Source of the DNA: Strobilurus pachycystidiatus | Taxonomy: Eukaryota; Basidiomycota; Agaricomycetes; Agaricales; Physalacriaceae | Direction: 5' to 3' | DNA: 64,000 bases | Assembly: GCA_019915135.1 (NCBI GenBank) | Contig: JAHLMK010000012.1 | Location: 1,302,001 to 1,366,000, forward strand | Part shown: one piece after another, positions 22,349-31,770 of the stretch | Numbering within the stretch: the stretch's first letter is position 1 | How the letters are laid out: every line of letters begins with the position of its first letter | Made by a program: the position numbers and the translations under genes | The notes under the pieces: model-generated | The model's database searches: none | What the model saw: only the letters and a program-made list of their open reading frames with translations | Told to the model about the DNA's origin: nothing

Positions 22349-24435
22349 ATGGACTTCGACGAGGCGCCATCGACTTCCTCCCAGGCACCCTCTGAGGCGC
22401 GGCCGCTTCCATTGCCGTCGACATCCTTCTACGCCGTCGAATATCCTGGTCGCGTTCAGCCGGAATCTGTCCCAGAAGCCGTACGAACGCTTGGAGGATT
22501 ACCCAGTCTCGAAAATGCCTTCAAACGCGGTGCAACAAAGGCCGAGGCGCTCGTCGAGCTGCACATGCGCCCCAACAATCCATTTGCACATCCAATACCC
22601 GGCGCAGTGGTTGCTTCAAATGCCATGCTTATGAAAGTGGTAAAACGAAGGAAGAAAATACGGAATCCAGAAGATCCCATCGTAGGCGAATACACGACCG
22701 AGGTGCTTGGAGTTATCCCAAAGACTGTACGATTTCGCAGTGCGTTCAATCCTACCTCAATACACGCGTTTCTGACAGTGTTCAAGGCATGGCGGACTAT
22801 CAGTTCCAACCGGACGCGGAGGATCCAATGACCAAGTTGCGGACGGCGATGGAGCATATGGATGGTTTGTGCTCAAGCTTCTCCAAAGAGACCGTTAGGT
22901 TTGACTTGCGATAGTCGAGGCGTTGTGCAACTACAAGATGCCCGAGGAAAAATACGACTACGTGATTTCTACTCCCGAAGAGAACGCGACGGGGCCTCCT
23001 TCAGAGCCCCCAGATGACCAGGACATGGCTATGAATTTGGATCCTCAGCTCCTCCCCACTGCGCCAACCACAAAAAGCAACCTCCGACTCTTTCCTCCTC
23101 CGATTTTCAGCCGACAGACCATTTCCCAAGTATACAAGTGCGTGTTATCTTGTGCCCTTACGCCCAATCCTAATAATACATCACAGTTTCAAAGCAAACA
23201 CCGCTTCGATGGAGTCTACTGCCGTCGACGAAGAGACCGGCGAAGAAAAGAAACGTCTTATCAACCGAATGCGTTGGAAGGGCTATGGTCCTGCAACAAT
23301 ATCCTTCAATGATGCCACGGTTGGTGCTCTACACTCCCTAAACTTCATTGTCGTAATTATCAATAGTGTCCTGCTAAACCTCCGGCCGTCGTAGAATCTG
23401 CCAGAGATCAAGTTGACCCTAAGCTACTCAAGAGGTTGGAAGAGGTAATTTTTTTCTTTCCATCTTCGTGGATACATCCTCACTTTTTCCAGTGCTTCGT
23501 GGAACGTTTAATTTGGACAAGAATGTCTCTGTTCAACCAATTCTCGCAAGGCGAGGCTCGAGAGATTCACAAGTAAAATATTCTCCTCTGTTTGCGCGTA
23601 TCCATCTGACCGTCCGGCAGTTCAAAAGTTTTACTTCCCCTCGTTTGTTATGTCTTCCAGGACGGTCCTTGGCGCGACACTTTGGTCAAATTTGGATACG
23701 ATCCTCGCAAAAATAACGAAGCTCGGTTGTACGTCTCTTCATCTCCCCTGCGTTCGACGTCTCATACCTTCTAGCTACCAGCGTCTGTATTTCCGCAACG
23801 CCAATCATCCAATTGCACGCCCTTCCGTAACGACGCGTCGCCAAGACCGGACTTCGACCAACGTGCTCCTCGACCCAACGCTGGACCAGGACGAACGAAA
23901 GACATCGCATGTTTTCGACGGGCAGACGCTCACCAAAGAGACGGCTGCGTTCCAGCTATGCGACATATCCGACCCTATGTTGAAAGGTATGATCGAGGAC
24001 GCGAGCGAGCTGCGCGAGGTTTGTGATGTATGTATCCCTTCGACTCTTCGGTTGTTCTCCTTTTCTGATGACCTTCATGTACTCTAGGAGCGAGACGGCT
24101 GGTACACCACATACGCGTTCGAACGCATCAAGGCCGTGCTTCGCCACAAGTTCTTCTCTTTACTCCAGGGCCACGTTGCCCCAGATGACGAGTGCGCTAA
24201 ACTGCTGGAGAACGTGGAGGGTGCGACTACCAAGTCCACTGCGTTGTCCAAGGGCCACCGGCTCCGCGCTGGGAAACATAACATGGCGAAGGGTGCCTTG
24301 AGGCCGGAGGATGCTGCTGTACGTGGTTTTCTCCCTCCTGGTAAGGGTTTGTTCTCACTGAAAACTCTGTTTCAGGCCTTGCGGTTGAAGACGATCTTGG
24401 ACAGGAATGCGAAGTCGCTGTCCACGCAGCGTTGA
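22349..24435 (+). CDS. Transcription factor TFIIIC subunit 5 (GTF3C5/Tfc1 type)
   Basis: Subunit of the tau-A module of TFIIIC, which binds box A of tRNA genes for RNA polymerase III. The ATG at 22349 gives MDFDEAPSTSSQ, then SFYAVEYPGRVQPESV and VRTLGGLPSLENAFKRGATK, the N-terminal domain. Further exons read MADYQFQPDAED, IFSRQTISQVYNFKANTASM, KVLLPLVCYVFQDGPWRDTL and VKFGYDPRKNNEARLYQRLY. The FxxGPWR(D)xxxxFGYDPR block is diagnostic. The C-terminal part has QLCDISDPMLKGMIED, ELREVCDERDGWYTTYAFER, IKAVLRHKFFSLLQG and stops at 24433. About eight introns. Divergent from the Ost-alpha gene by 278 bp. Confidence 0.9.
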
Positions 24436-24641
24436 GATGGGGCGTTTGTGTATTCCTATATGCTACTGTATCTTGTAGAAGTGTTGTATCCTTCGATTGT
24501 ACTAACGATTCTTGTCATACCCCCGAACGTTGCGTCGATACATTAGTCTCCTTCAATCTTGGAGACTATCCATGCAAGGCTGCGATGTCCTTGTCGTACT
24601 GTAATGTATTGGCTTCCGCTTTGCGCAAGAGTGATTGACCT

Positions 24642-24779
24642 TCAGTTCCGATCCTGAATTTGTCCTCCATCGTCAAAGGCTAGCGTGCGACCAAGATAGG
24701 ACTCGTGGGGGGGACGGCGGTCAACAGTCTCGAAGAGTGGCTCAAGTTCGGAGCAGAGGATGTAGGTCTGGTCTGTGAG
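24642..24779 (-). pseudogene. Decayed N-terminal fragment of an F-box gene
   Basis: In the 575-bp spacer between two convergent genes, the minus strand reads TYILCSELEPLFETVDRRPP then HESYLGRTLAFDDGG before a frame break and stop (24642-24644). This aligns with the segment just upstream of the F-box protein at 52512: CSERDRLIELVDLPSPYQS then HLGRTLAFDDGA. About 18 of 31 residues are identical, and 25 of 29 bases over GGTCGCACGCTAGCCTTTGA and onward. No start codon, no F-box and no LRR remain. It is not an extra exon of the adjacent HAUS6-like gene, whose own stop is at 25011. Confidence 0.65.
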
Positions 24780-25010
24780 TCAGTTGTAGTGCTTCAACAA
24801 CGATGGATCTATTCGCTGGTCTTGGATCGGTCAAGTATGATAATAACGCCTTCACCTTCCCTCATCCTTTCTCCGCCGATTGAGGTCTTCCTGTCGAACA
24901 ACGCTTGAGCAATTCTACACTCAGAAAAGCTGGTCGTCAGTCGCTCAATTCGTTGAACTAAGTATTGTACATAGTACGAGACTATTCAAAGGCGAACAGC
25001 CAGTACCTTG

Positions 25011-26445
25011 TTATCTGTCCTTCACTATTGTGGCCTTCCGCTTTGGCAGATGGGTAGCCTTCGTGAAGGGCGTACTAGTCAGGAATTCAGAAGTGGAGCG
25101 CTGCCGAGGTTATAGACATCAGCAACTAAGAGATGGCGATAGCGACTGGAAACTCACCTTGAAATCGACCTCCAAATCCAGTCTTATCTGAGGTAAATGT
25201 ATCATCTTCGACTTCGCACTCCCTTCCCTACGTCGACGTGAAGATTGTTCATCCAACGCCCTTCGTAGCATTTCGTGAATCTTCTCCTGTTCGTGCTCGC
25301 GATAGACTACCTCATCCACCGGAGTTGCGGGCTCGAATAGAGAAGACGACAAGGTCGACTTTGTCGAAAAGACGGGCTTCTTGAGTCGGCGAAGGTTTGC
25401 TGGGTGGTGAGCCGCAATGACAGGGAGTGAATCGCTCGAGCTCGCGGTGGCCTTGAGAGTCAGCGGCTCCATCGTATGTGTATTCAATTCAGAGAGGGAC
25501 GGGCGCGGCGATATCTTTAGACCGGAGAGTTCTAACATGAAAGTCAAAGCCTCGTCGGACCAGTGTTTTCTAGCGTCGGAAGCTTTGGAGTTGACGAAGG
25601 CCATGAGTTTGAGTGTCGGGAGACTGTGATATCTTGATTTCGCCGTCGGGATCGTCCTCTGAGGTCGCGGTTCATTCCGAAATTATATAGAGCAGGAAGC
25701 TTCGGAGGCTTACGCGTAACTTGACGAGGTCTTCGGCGCGTCGCTGAAGAGACGACGCTGTGTGCACCCATGATATCCTCCTTTCCTTCATTGCAGCAAG
25801 TTTTGACGCGTAGATCGCGGGGACATCTTCGTTTCCTGGCATCTGCAACCACGTTAGCGTGGCGTTGTGCAGGGAAGACCAATGGATACCTTTTTACTTG
25901 TTTTCACAAATAACGTGTGGGTCGACAAAGACACTAGAAGGCGCTCAAAGCTTCGCGTCGCCGGGAGATTGAGTAGAATGAAGATGGGCGAAATCTTGGT
26001 AGCTTACTTGCTACCTTCGCATTGTTCCAGGGTAGATCTCCGAACGTGGACCTCTCTCCACCACCAGGCGGAGCTACTTTTCGGATCGCTAGGGTGAATT
26101 GCCTGATGTCGTAGTTGTTCGAGGTACTTCGTCAAAGACGTCCGGAACGCAGTTGTATCGGCCGGCTTGACGCACGGATAGGATGGTATTATCTGCGACA
26201 AAATTGGCTTTGAAAGTGCAAGAAAGAGGAATGCCCACCTTCTTTGCAGACTCCTTCCCTTTTCCTATCTTGCCAATCAAGAAGTACGAGATATCCTGCA
26301 TGGATTTGATTCTGTCGCGTAGGCCACGCGTGCGGGCATTGAACAGGTCAATGTCATATTCGGGATTGTTGACGTGGGGATACTCTAGGATGTGGAGATG
26401 TATAAGCAAGAGTAACGGAAGAGGGAGTTCAGTGCTCAAGGTCAT
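25011..26445 (-). CDS. HAUS augmin-like complex subunit 6 N-terminal domain protein
   Basis: Likely augmin subunit 6, which recruits gamma-tubulin to existing microtubules in the spindle. The ATG at 26445 gives MTLSTELPLPLLLLIHLHIL and EYPHVNNPEYDIDLFNARTR, then GLRDRIKSMQDISYFLIGKI. The next exon gives ILPSYPCVKPADTTAFRTSL and TKYLEQLRHQAIHP, then FERLLVSLSTHTLFVKTSKK. A coiled-coil-like region follows: YASKLAAMKERRISWVHTAS and SLQRRAEDLVKL. The downstream exon has KASDARKHWSDEALTFMLEL. A 57-nt intron (25101-25157) then leads to RSTSEFLTSTPFTKATHLPK and RKATIVKDR with stop at 25011. Family call rests on the N-terminal domain. Divergent from POLD2 by 85 bp. Confidence 0.66.
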
Positions 26446-26530
26446 GGCAGAAAGTAAAGCGGCGGCAGTCACATGTGACTGCTGCTCTTCTTTCACGACC
26501 ACCACCATCGACGCGTCGTCTCGCTCTTTA
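26446..26530. promoter_or_regulatory. Shared 85-bp divergent promoter, HAUS6 / POLD2
   Basis: The whole space between the two start codons. It holds a perfect 18-bp palindrome GCAGTCACATGTGACTGC (26465-26482) centred on an E-box CACATGTG. It also holds CGACGCGTCG (26509-26518), whose core ACGCGT is the MluI cell-cycle box bound by MBF at S-phase genes in yeasts. A DNA polymerase subunit is a classic MBF target; the link here is inference. Confidence 0.5.
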
Positions 26531-28204
26531 ATGGCCGAAATCCAGCCAATGTGCGCCAAAATCTTATTCTTTGGGTTGAATGCCTAAAAAGAACAAATTA
26601 GCCCATCATCCACCCTTCCCCGACGCGCGACGACCTTCGTCCTCGACCCGACCGAACAAACCCCCTCCTTCCGCATAAGCAAAGGAGAAAAGTCCTACCA
26701 TCATCAATACTCAAACATCTACTACCACCGGCTAAAGAATTTACGTGTTTTTGTCGAGGAGAAGGCAAACCGACTATGGCAGCACATCGATGGTACGTTT
26801 ATCATCACTTCCATGTCGTCCGCACCTCAGTCTGCGTACAGGAAACCCCGTTCTTGTGCCTAGAGTCCTGGAAGTGATCAAGTCGCAGTCATGCTACATT
26901 GTGGGCACCGTGTATCTGGACATGCCGCTCAAACCGAATGTCATGGAGGACATTGCACGCGACGTGAGCAGCGCGACTGCCTGTGTAACCCGCATATACT
27001 TACATCCTTGACAGCACTCTATCCCACCGCCACCACCGCCTTCCAAATTCTACTCAGATGATGACTCGGTCCTGCTCGAGGATGAATCTGGGCGCATAAA
27101 GCTAGTCGGCCCCCGGATGAAAGACCTCTTGCTGGTCACTGGAGTCGTGATGGGCGTCCTTGGAATGGAGACCCCAGAAGGAGACTTTGAGGTCGTGGAC
27201 TTGTGCTTCGCGGGTCCTGCTCCTTCGATAGAAGGCGAGGAAGACGCGATGAACGTGGATGGTGTGTTACTGCGCCGCCTTCATTCATGTTCTGACACTC
27301 CACAGGGAATGATCCAGACGAGTGGATAGCAGCTGTGTCAGGCTTATCTGTTGGCGGCTCGGATTCACCAGACGCTTCTCTGGAAATGCTAATCGAATTC
27401 CTGTCGGGTGAAGAGGGTGGTGTCGAGGATCAGCTCTCTGCGGCTCAAGTGTCGCGTTTAATTATTGCAGGAGACTCGTTCGCTCCGGCGGTACCTACAG
27501 TCAAGGCAGAGGGAGAGGCAGAGGAAAAGAAAGTGGTGAGCTGTTCAATGAGCACGATGTCTTCTGTCGAGGGCTCATAATGTTTGTAGCGGGGGAGGTA
27601 TGGGCAGGACACATCGACATTTTCACCTCATCCTACGACAATCCTTGCCGGCCATTTACAGGACATCGGTTCTGTTATGCCTATACACATTCTCCCAGGC
27701 GAGAAGGATCCTTCGGGAGTGATTCTTCCCCAGCAGCCGTTTCCGAAAGCGATGATGGGACCGGTGTCCGCCTTGCCCAGTTTTGCTTGCGAAACCAATC
27801 CGACATACATACGACTTGGTGCTGGGGCGATCTCACGCACAGTCCTGGTGAATTCGGGACAGCCGCTGAACGACATGTTCAAGTATCTTGCTTCACCGCC
27901 TGCTACGCGTCTTTCAGTACTTGAATGGACATTACGATGGCGGCATATGGCGCCGACAGCACCGGACACACTGTGGTGCCATCCGTATTTCCAGACAGAC
28001 CCGTTCTTGTTCCAGGGAACGCCGGATGTATACCTGGTCGGTGGGCAGAAGCGCTTTGCGACAAAGCTTGTGGCGGATGAGAATGGAAAGGTGCTGTGCA
28101 GGATTGTGCTTGTGCCCCAGTTTTTGTCTACGGGTTTGCTGGTGCTGGTGAATCTGAGGACGTTGGAGGTGAAAACAAGGACGTTTGCTAGTACTGCCAA
28201 ATAA
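26531..28204 (+). CDS. POL31: DNA polymerase delta small subunit (POLD2/POL31)
   Basis: Second subunit of the lagging-strand replicative polymerase delta, also shared with polymerase zeta. The true start is a 20-nt first exon (26531-26550, ATGGCCGAAATCCAGCCAAT) joined over a 51-nt intron (26551-26601) to give MAEIQPIPSSTLPRRATTFV. Without it the main frame has no ATG. Then come SFRISKGEKSYHHQYSNIYY and HRLKNLRVFVEEKANRLWQH, the OB-fold region (VLVPRVLEVIKSQSCYIVGT, DESGRIKLVGPR), and the inactive phosphoesterase domain (AAQVSRLIIAGDS, ILPGEKDPSGVILPQQPFPK, NPTYIRLGAG, TRLSVLEWTLRWRHMAPTAP, DPFLFQGTPDVYLVGGQKRF). The end is LVPQFLSTGLLVLVNLRTLE. Stop only 23 bp from the convergent SNF8 stop. 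Confidence 0.95.
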
Positions 28205-28227
28205 TTTAATAGTCAGTATGTTGTACA

Positions 28228-28977
28228 TTATTCATTCCACTGCATCGCCGATGGTATCCAATACGCTCTGCCATTGAACTCATCCTGCTCGTCTATCCAG
28301 CATAGACCGTCCCGTGTCAGCATATTCTCCAAGGCTGCTGTGGCACGTCCTCTTGTCCATCCTTTGCGCGTCATCAAGTCGTAGTCCACTATCCGTCCCC
28401 CAAGTGCAGTCGCTATCGAAAGGACGACGGTCTGGTCGTCGTCGAATTCCTTCACTACGCTCCGCACCATCGTCTTTCCGCCAATCTCGACCACCTGATA
28501 GCCTGCGCCGAGAGGTTGCAGCGTCTTGATGCTCCGCATGACATCGTCCTCGTCAATTTCGCCGCCGCCGACGCCGCGCAGCTTACTGACGAGTCGCACG
28601 AGCTCGCTCATCTCAATCATGCCGCCGTTGTGCTCGCGCGTGCTCACGCAGACGTCGACGATCTGCACGCCCAACTCGTACTGCCAGTCGCCTAGGCCGA
28701 GCATCTCAGCCCACCAACCGCCCTTCCGCGGCCCGGCTAATGGATCGACGCCGATGGAGGAGCACATCTGTTGGAAAGCATGGCGGAAGGCGGGGTCGCG
28801 CCGGATGGAATCGCGGTGCGCGGAGGCAAAGTGCGCGAGGGCGGTGCGGAACTGAGTGAGCTGATTCTGGAGGTGCTCAATCTGAGTTTTGGAGAGCGCG
28901 TTAGAGAGTTCAGCGAATTGCTTGCGCGACTGCTCGTGTCGGTCAAAGGCGGCGAGACCGACGCCGCGTCGGTGCAT
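28228..28977 (-). CDS. SNF8: ESCRT-II subunit VPS22/SNF8
   Basis: ESCRT-II component that bridges ESCRT-I and ESCRT-III during sorting into multivesicular endosomes. It is one uninterrupted exon of 249 codons, unusual here where most genes are split. The start is MHRRGVGLAAFDRHEQSRKQ with the conserved RRGVGxxA(A/F) opening, then a helical hairpin (LSNALSKTQIEHLQNQLTQF). Next comes IRRDPAFRHAFQQMCSSIGV DPLA. Winged-helix domains follow: WWAEMLGLGDWQYELGVQIV, GGMIEMSELVRLVSKLRGVG, DDVMRSIKTLQPLGAGYQVV and WTRGRATAALENMLTRDGLC. The end is AYWIPSAMQWNE. Length fits the family. Divergent from the acyl-CoA-binding gene by 161 bp. Confidence 0.96.
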   Translation of the reverse strand: MHRRGVGLAAFDRHEQSRKQFAELSNALSKTQIEHLQNQLTQFRTALAHFASAHRDSIRRDPAFRHAFQQMCSSIGVDPLAGPRKGGWWAEMLGLGDWQYELGVQIVDVCVSTREHNGGMIEMSELVRLVSKLRGVGGGEIDEDDVMRSIKTLQPLGAGYQVVEIGGKTMVRSVVKEFDDDQTVVLSIATALGGRIVDYDLMTRKGWTRGRATAALENMLTRDGLCWIDEQDEFNGRAYWIPSAMQWNE

Positions 28978-29138
28978 TATTGCTTTACTTTACAATGATG
29001 ATGATGGCGGCAAGGGAAAGAGCGGCTGATTTCACGTGCGGCGCGGGGTAATTGCTTCCGGCTGCCAACACGCTACCTTCTCATTTACCATCGCCAACAC
29101 CCACCACTGCCGCCCAGGCCCTCGCGGTGACCACTGCC

Positions 29139-30722
29139 ATGTCCTCCAACGAGCTCATTGACGCCCAGTTTGACCGCGCTGTTGAGATTGTACAAGGCCT
29201 TCCCAAGACCGGCCCCATTCAGACCGACTATGAGGAAAAGCTGACGATGTACAGGTGCGCGGTCTACATCTCATTCCAATGTGCAACATTAATATTCGCT
29301 TAGCTTGTACAAGCAAGGTGAATAGTGAAGTTGGCAGGCATTGGACGCCTCTCACTGTCGACAGCCACCAGCGGAAACGTCAAATCTCCACGGCCAGGGA
29401 TATGGGATATGCTCGGACGAGCGAAGTGGTCAGTTCGACTCATCCGTTGATGCGAGCCGAACCTCACTCTGTCAAAGGGATGCATGGGCCAAGCACAAGG
29501 ACATATCTTCCTACGAGGCTAAATGGCTATACGTTGACGCTCTCATGAAGGTGACTGTCTACAGCGCGTAATGCGGCAGCTCTCAGTACTAACAAGTACG
29601 CCTCCAGGTCTTGCGTAAATATTCGGACAAGACTGTAGCCAAGAATCTAGTGCAGGAACTCGAGTCTTATGGCGGAGACCCTGATAATCTCGTTATGAGC
29701 GGTAAAGCGCCTCTTTCACCTCTGTTGGTACACACTCACAATCACAAGGCACCATTTCACGCGGTTCTGATTCTTCTGGCTCGGATGACTCTGAAGACGA
29801 AGACGACGCTCACCACTCTAATCCTTACCTTCACTTACCTCAGAATGTACATCGACAAGCAGACTCGGGTACCGAGGACGATAGTGGTGAAGACGAAGCT
29901 CGCGAGCTCCCCAATGTACGACACGAATCAGACTTAGTACTCGCCAACCGCCCCGGTTCATCTCTATCCTCACACCGCTATCGAACACCCATGACAGGCT
30001 CCATTGCAATGTCCCCACAGGTAACAGGCATCCCCGCGACACAACCTCTACCTGGATTTGAAACCCCTTCGGCATTCGGGGACCCGGCTGCAACTCCCGC
30101 GCTGTACCCCGCTAGCCACTTCTCACAATCAGAGCTATCCAGCTCCCCGCCCGCCCCGCTATACCCACTCCACACCCAATTCCGCGCCCCATCCCAACCA
30201 GTCGTATCGCAATTTGGGCCCTACGTCCCCATTGTGCGACCCGCCACGCGCCCAACCATAGAACGAGCTGTCGAGAACGTGCAGTCCCAGATCGCGGCAC
30301 TCAACGAGCGTCTCGAATCGCTGGAAACGATCTACCTTCCCGACTCGCGATCACATTCCTCCCTGGGGCACAGCGGGGCGAGTGGAAACTGGCCCAGGCG
30401 ACGGCCGGAGAGCCCCCAGTGGGACTTTGACGACCTCGGGATGTGGTCGCTGGTGTTCAATCCCATACAGAAGGGTATCGCGCAGCTGCGTGCGTTGTCA
30501 GAGCTTCTTGTCAAGAACGAGAATCGGTCGCCGTCTGCTATCATTCTGCGCCGACTGTTTCTTGATGCGTCGTTTCTGTTTTGTTGTTTGCTCTTTGTGA
30601 GGACGGTGTGGAGGAGGAGCGGGGCGAGGAGGAGGGATGTCAGGGCTGCTTTGATTGTGCTGTGGAGAGCGATATTGGGCACGAATTCGAAGGATAGGAA
30701 TATGGTGGATAGGGGGATTTAG
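29139..30722 (+). CDS. Acyl-CoA-binding domain protein with C-terminal membrane segment (ACBD5/Atg37-like)
   Basis: Binds long-chain acyl-CoA; the architecture resembles the peroxisomal membrane proteins ACBD5/Atg37, involved in pexophagy and lipid transfer. The ATG at 29139 gives MSSNELIDAQFDRAVEIVQG and LPKTGPIQTDYEEKLTMYS. Two short introns separate LYKQATSGNVKSPRPGIWDM, LGRAKWDAWAKHKDISSYEA and KWLYVDALMKVLRKYSDKTV. These hold the ligand-binding YKQAT-G and the AKWDAW block. A long Ser/Pro-rich linker follows, then a coiled coil (ENVQSQIAALNERLESLETI) and a hydrophobic segment (LFLDASFLFCCLLFVRTVWR) near the C-terminus. Peroxisomal location is inferred from architecture only. Confidence 0.85.
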
Positions 30723-31770
30723 GTCGATGTATGATTTATGTGAGTTACTAGATTAACGATGTGTTTGTTCTTTTCTTTGAATACAGCAGTCTATCCATTG
30801 GTTCTCTGACCTGGCAGTTCTTCAAGCGGGCACTCTCAATACTTTGCTAATAACCTAGATATTCCACCTAGAATGGGACTTCTGAGCCCTTCAACACAGC
30901 CTACTGTAGTAAAGGTCGAGGGCTGCCAGTGTATGAGCGTCACTATCATAATCATTGGAGGCTTATACTTACGTTTATTTCCTATTAGGTCGAGTGTCTT
31001 CCTACATCATTCCAGGCGAACTTTTCCTTCTATCAGTGGCTTGATAACGCCAAGGCTGTCTTCTGCGCTGTAGTACTTAGCTTGCCAACTCCGTGAATGA
31101 CGAATGTCTTGAACTCAACTATCTTGTCCAGTGGATCAGTTTCTCTTCATCTTGAGGCTCACGGTTGGGCAAGATGCTTCGAGTAGGTGACTATCCTACC
31201 AATGTGAATAACGGCGAACGACTCGTTAGTTGACTTTCATTCAGTGAGAAACAGCAATTCGGATGGAACCATATACCTCCTGTGACCGGCGAAGAGTTTA
31301 AACCTTGAGTATCTAATGTTCAAACTGAGATGAAACGACCTTGTGAGTCGACGGTCTACTCCAAGAATTTCGGGGGGATGTCGTATTTAATCAAGACTTG
31401 CATGTTCTTGAGTCTTGACGTGGTATACCTGATGTAGTCACGCGTCCTTTTTGGATATTCCGCTGCCACATGCGGAGCGGCGGTTATGTTTACCGCCACG
31501 AGGCCAGGCTCGCGGGGATTCGCGCTGCTGACGGTTTCGGAACGCTGAACAGTTTCTTTGACATGCGCTATGAGCATCAGTATTGCAGTCAACAGTCCTC
31601 AAAGCTCGAGTGTGACTGGATCAGTTGGTTGAGGCACAAACAACTTACATGCAAACAAGTGCAAATTTCTTAAAGGAACTCTGCTCACCCCCACGAGTGA
31701 CGACGTCAAGCGGGCTCTGCACAACTCTCCGTCGCCTCGGTACACGCTCTCTACCGCCAAAACACAGAAG
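30723..31770. other. Intergenic, no gene supported
   Basis: About 1 kb between two plus-strand genes. Scattered frames up to 78 codons (for example 31356-31592 minus) carry no recognisable motif. Confidence 0.45.

Noticed and set aside
24642..25119. Extending HAUS6 into the downstream coding-looking segment
   Set aside because: HAUS6 splices (25101-25157) to a short exon with a stop at 25011; the further segment matches the F-box family N-terminus instead.
26511..26516. Treating ACGCGT alone as proof of MBF control
   Set aside because: The hexamer occurs at several unrelated places in the window (for example near 33921, 40369 and 42660), so it is only suggestive.
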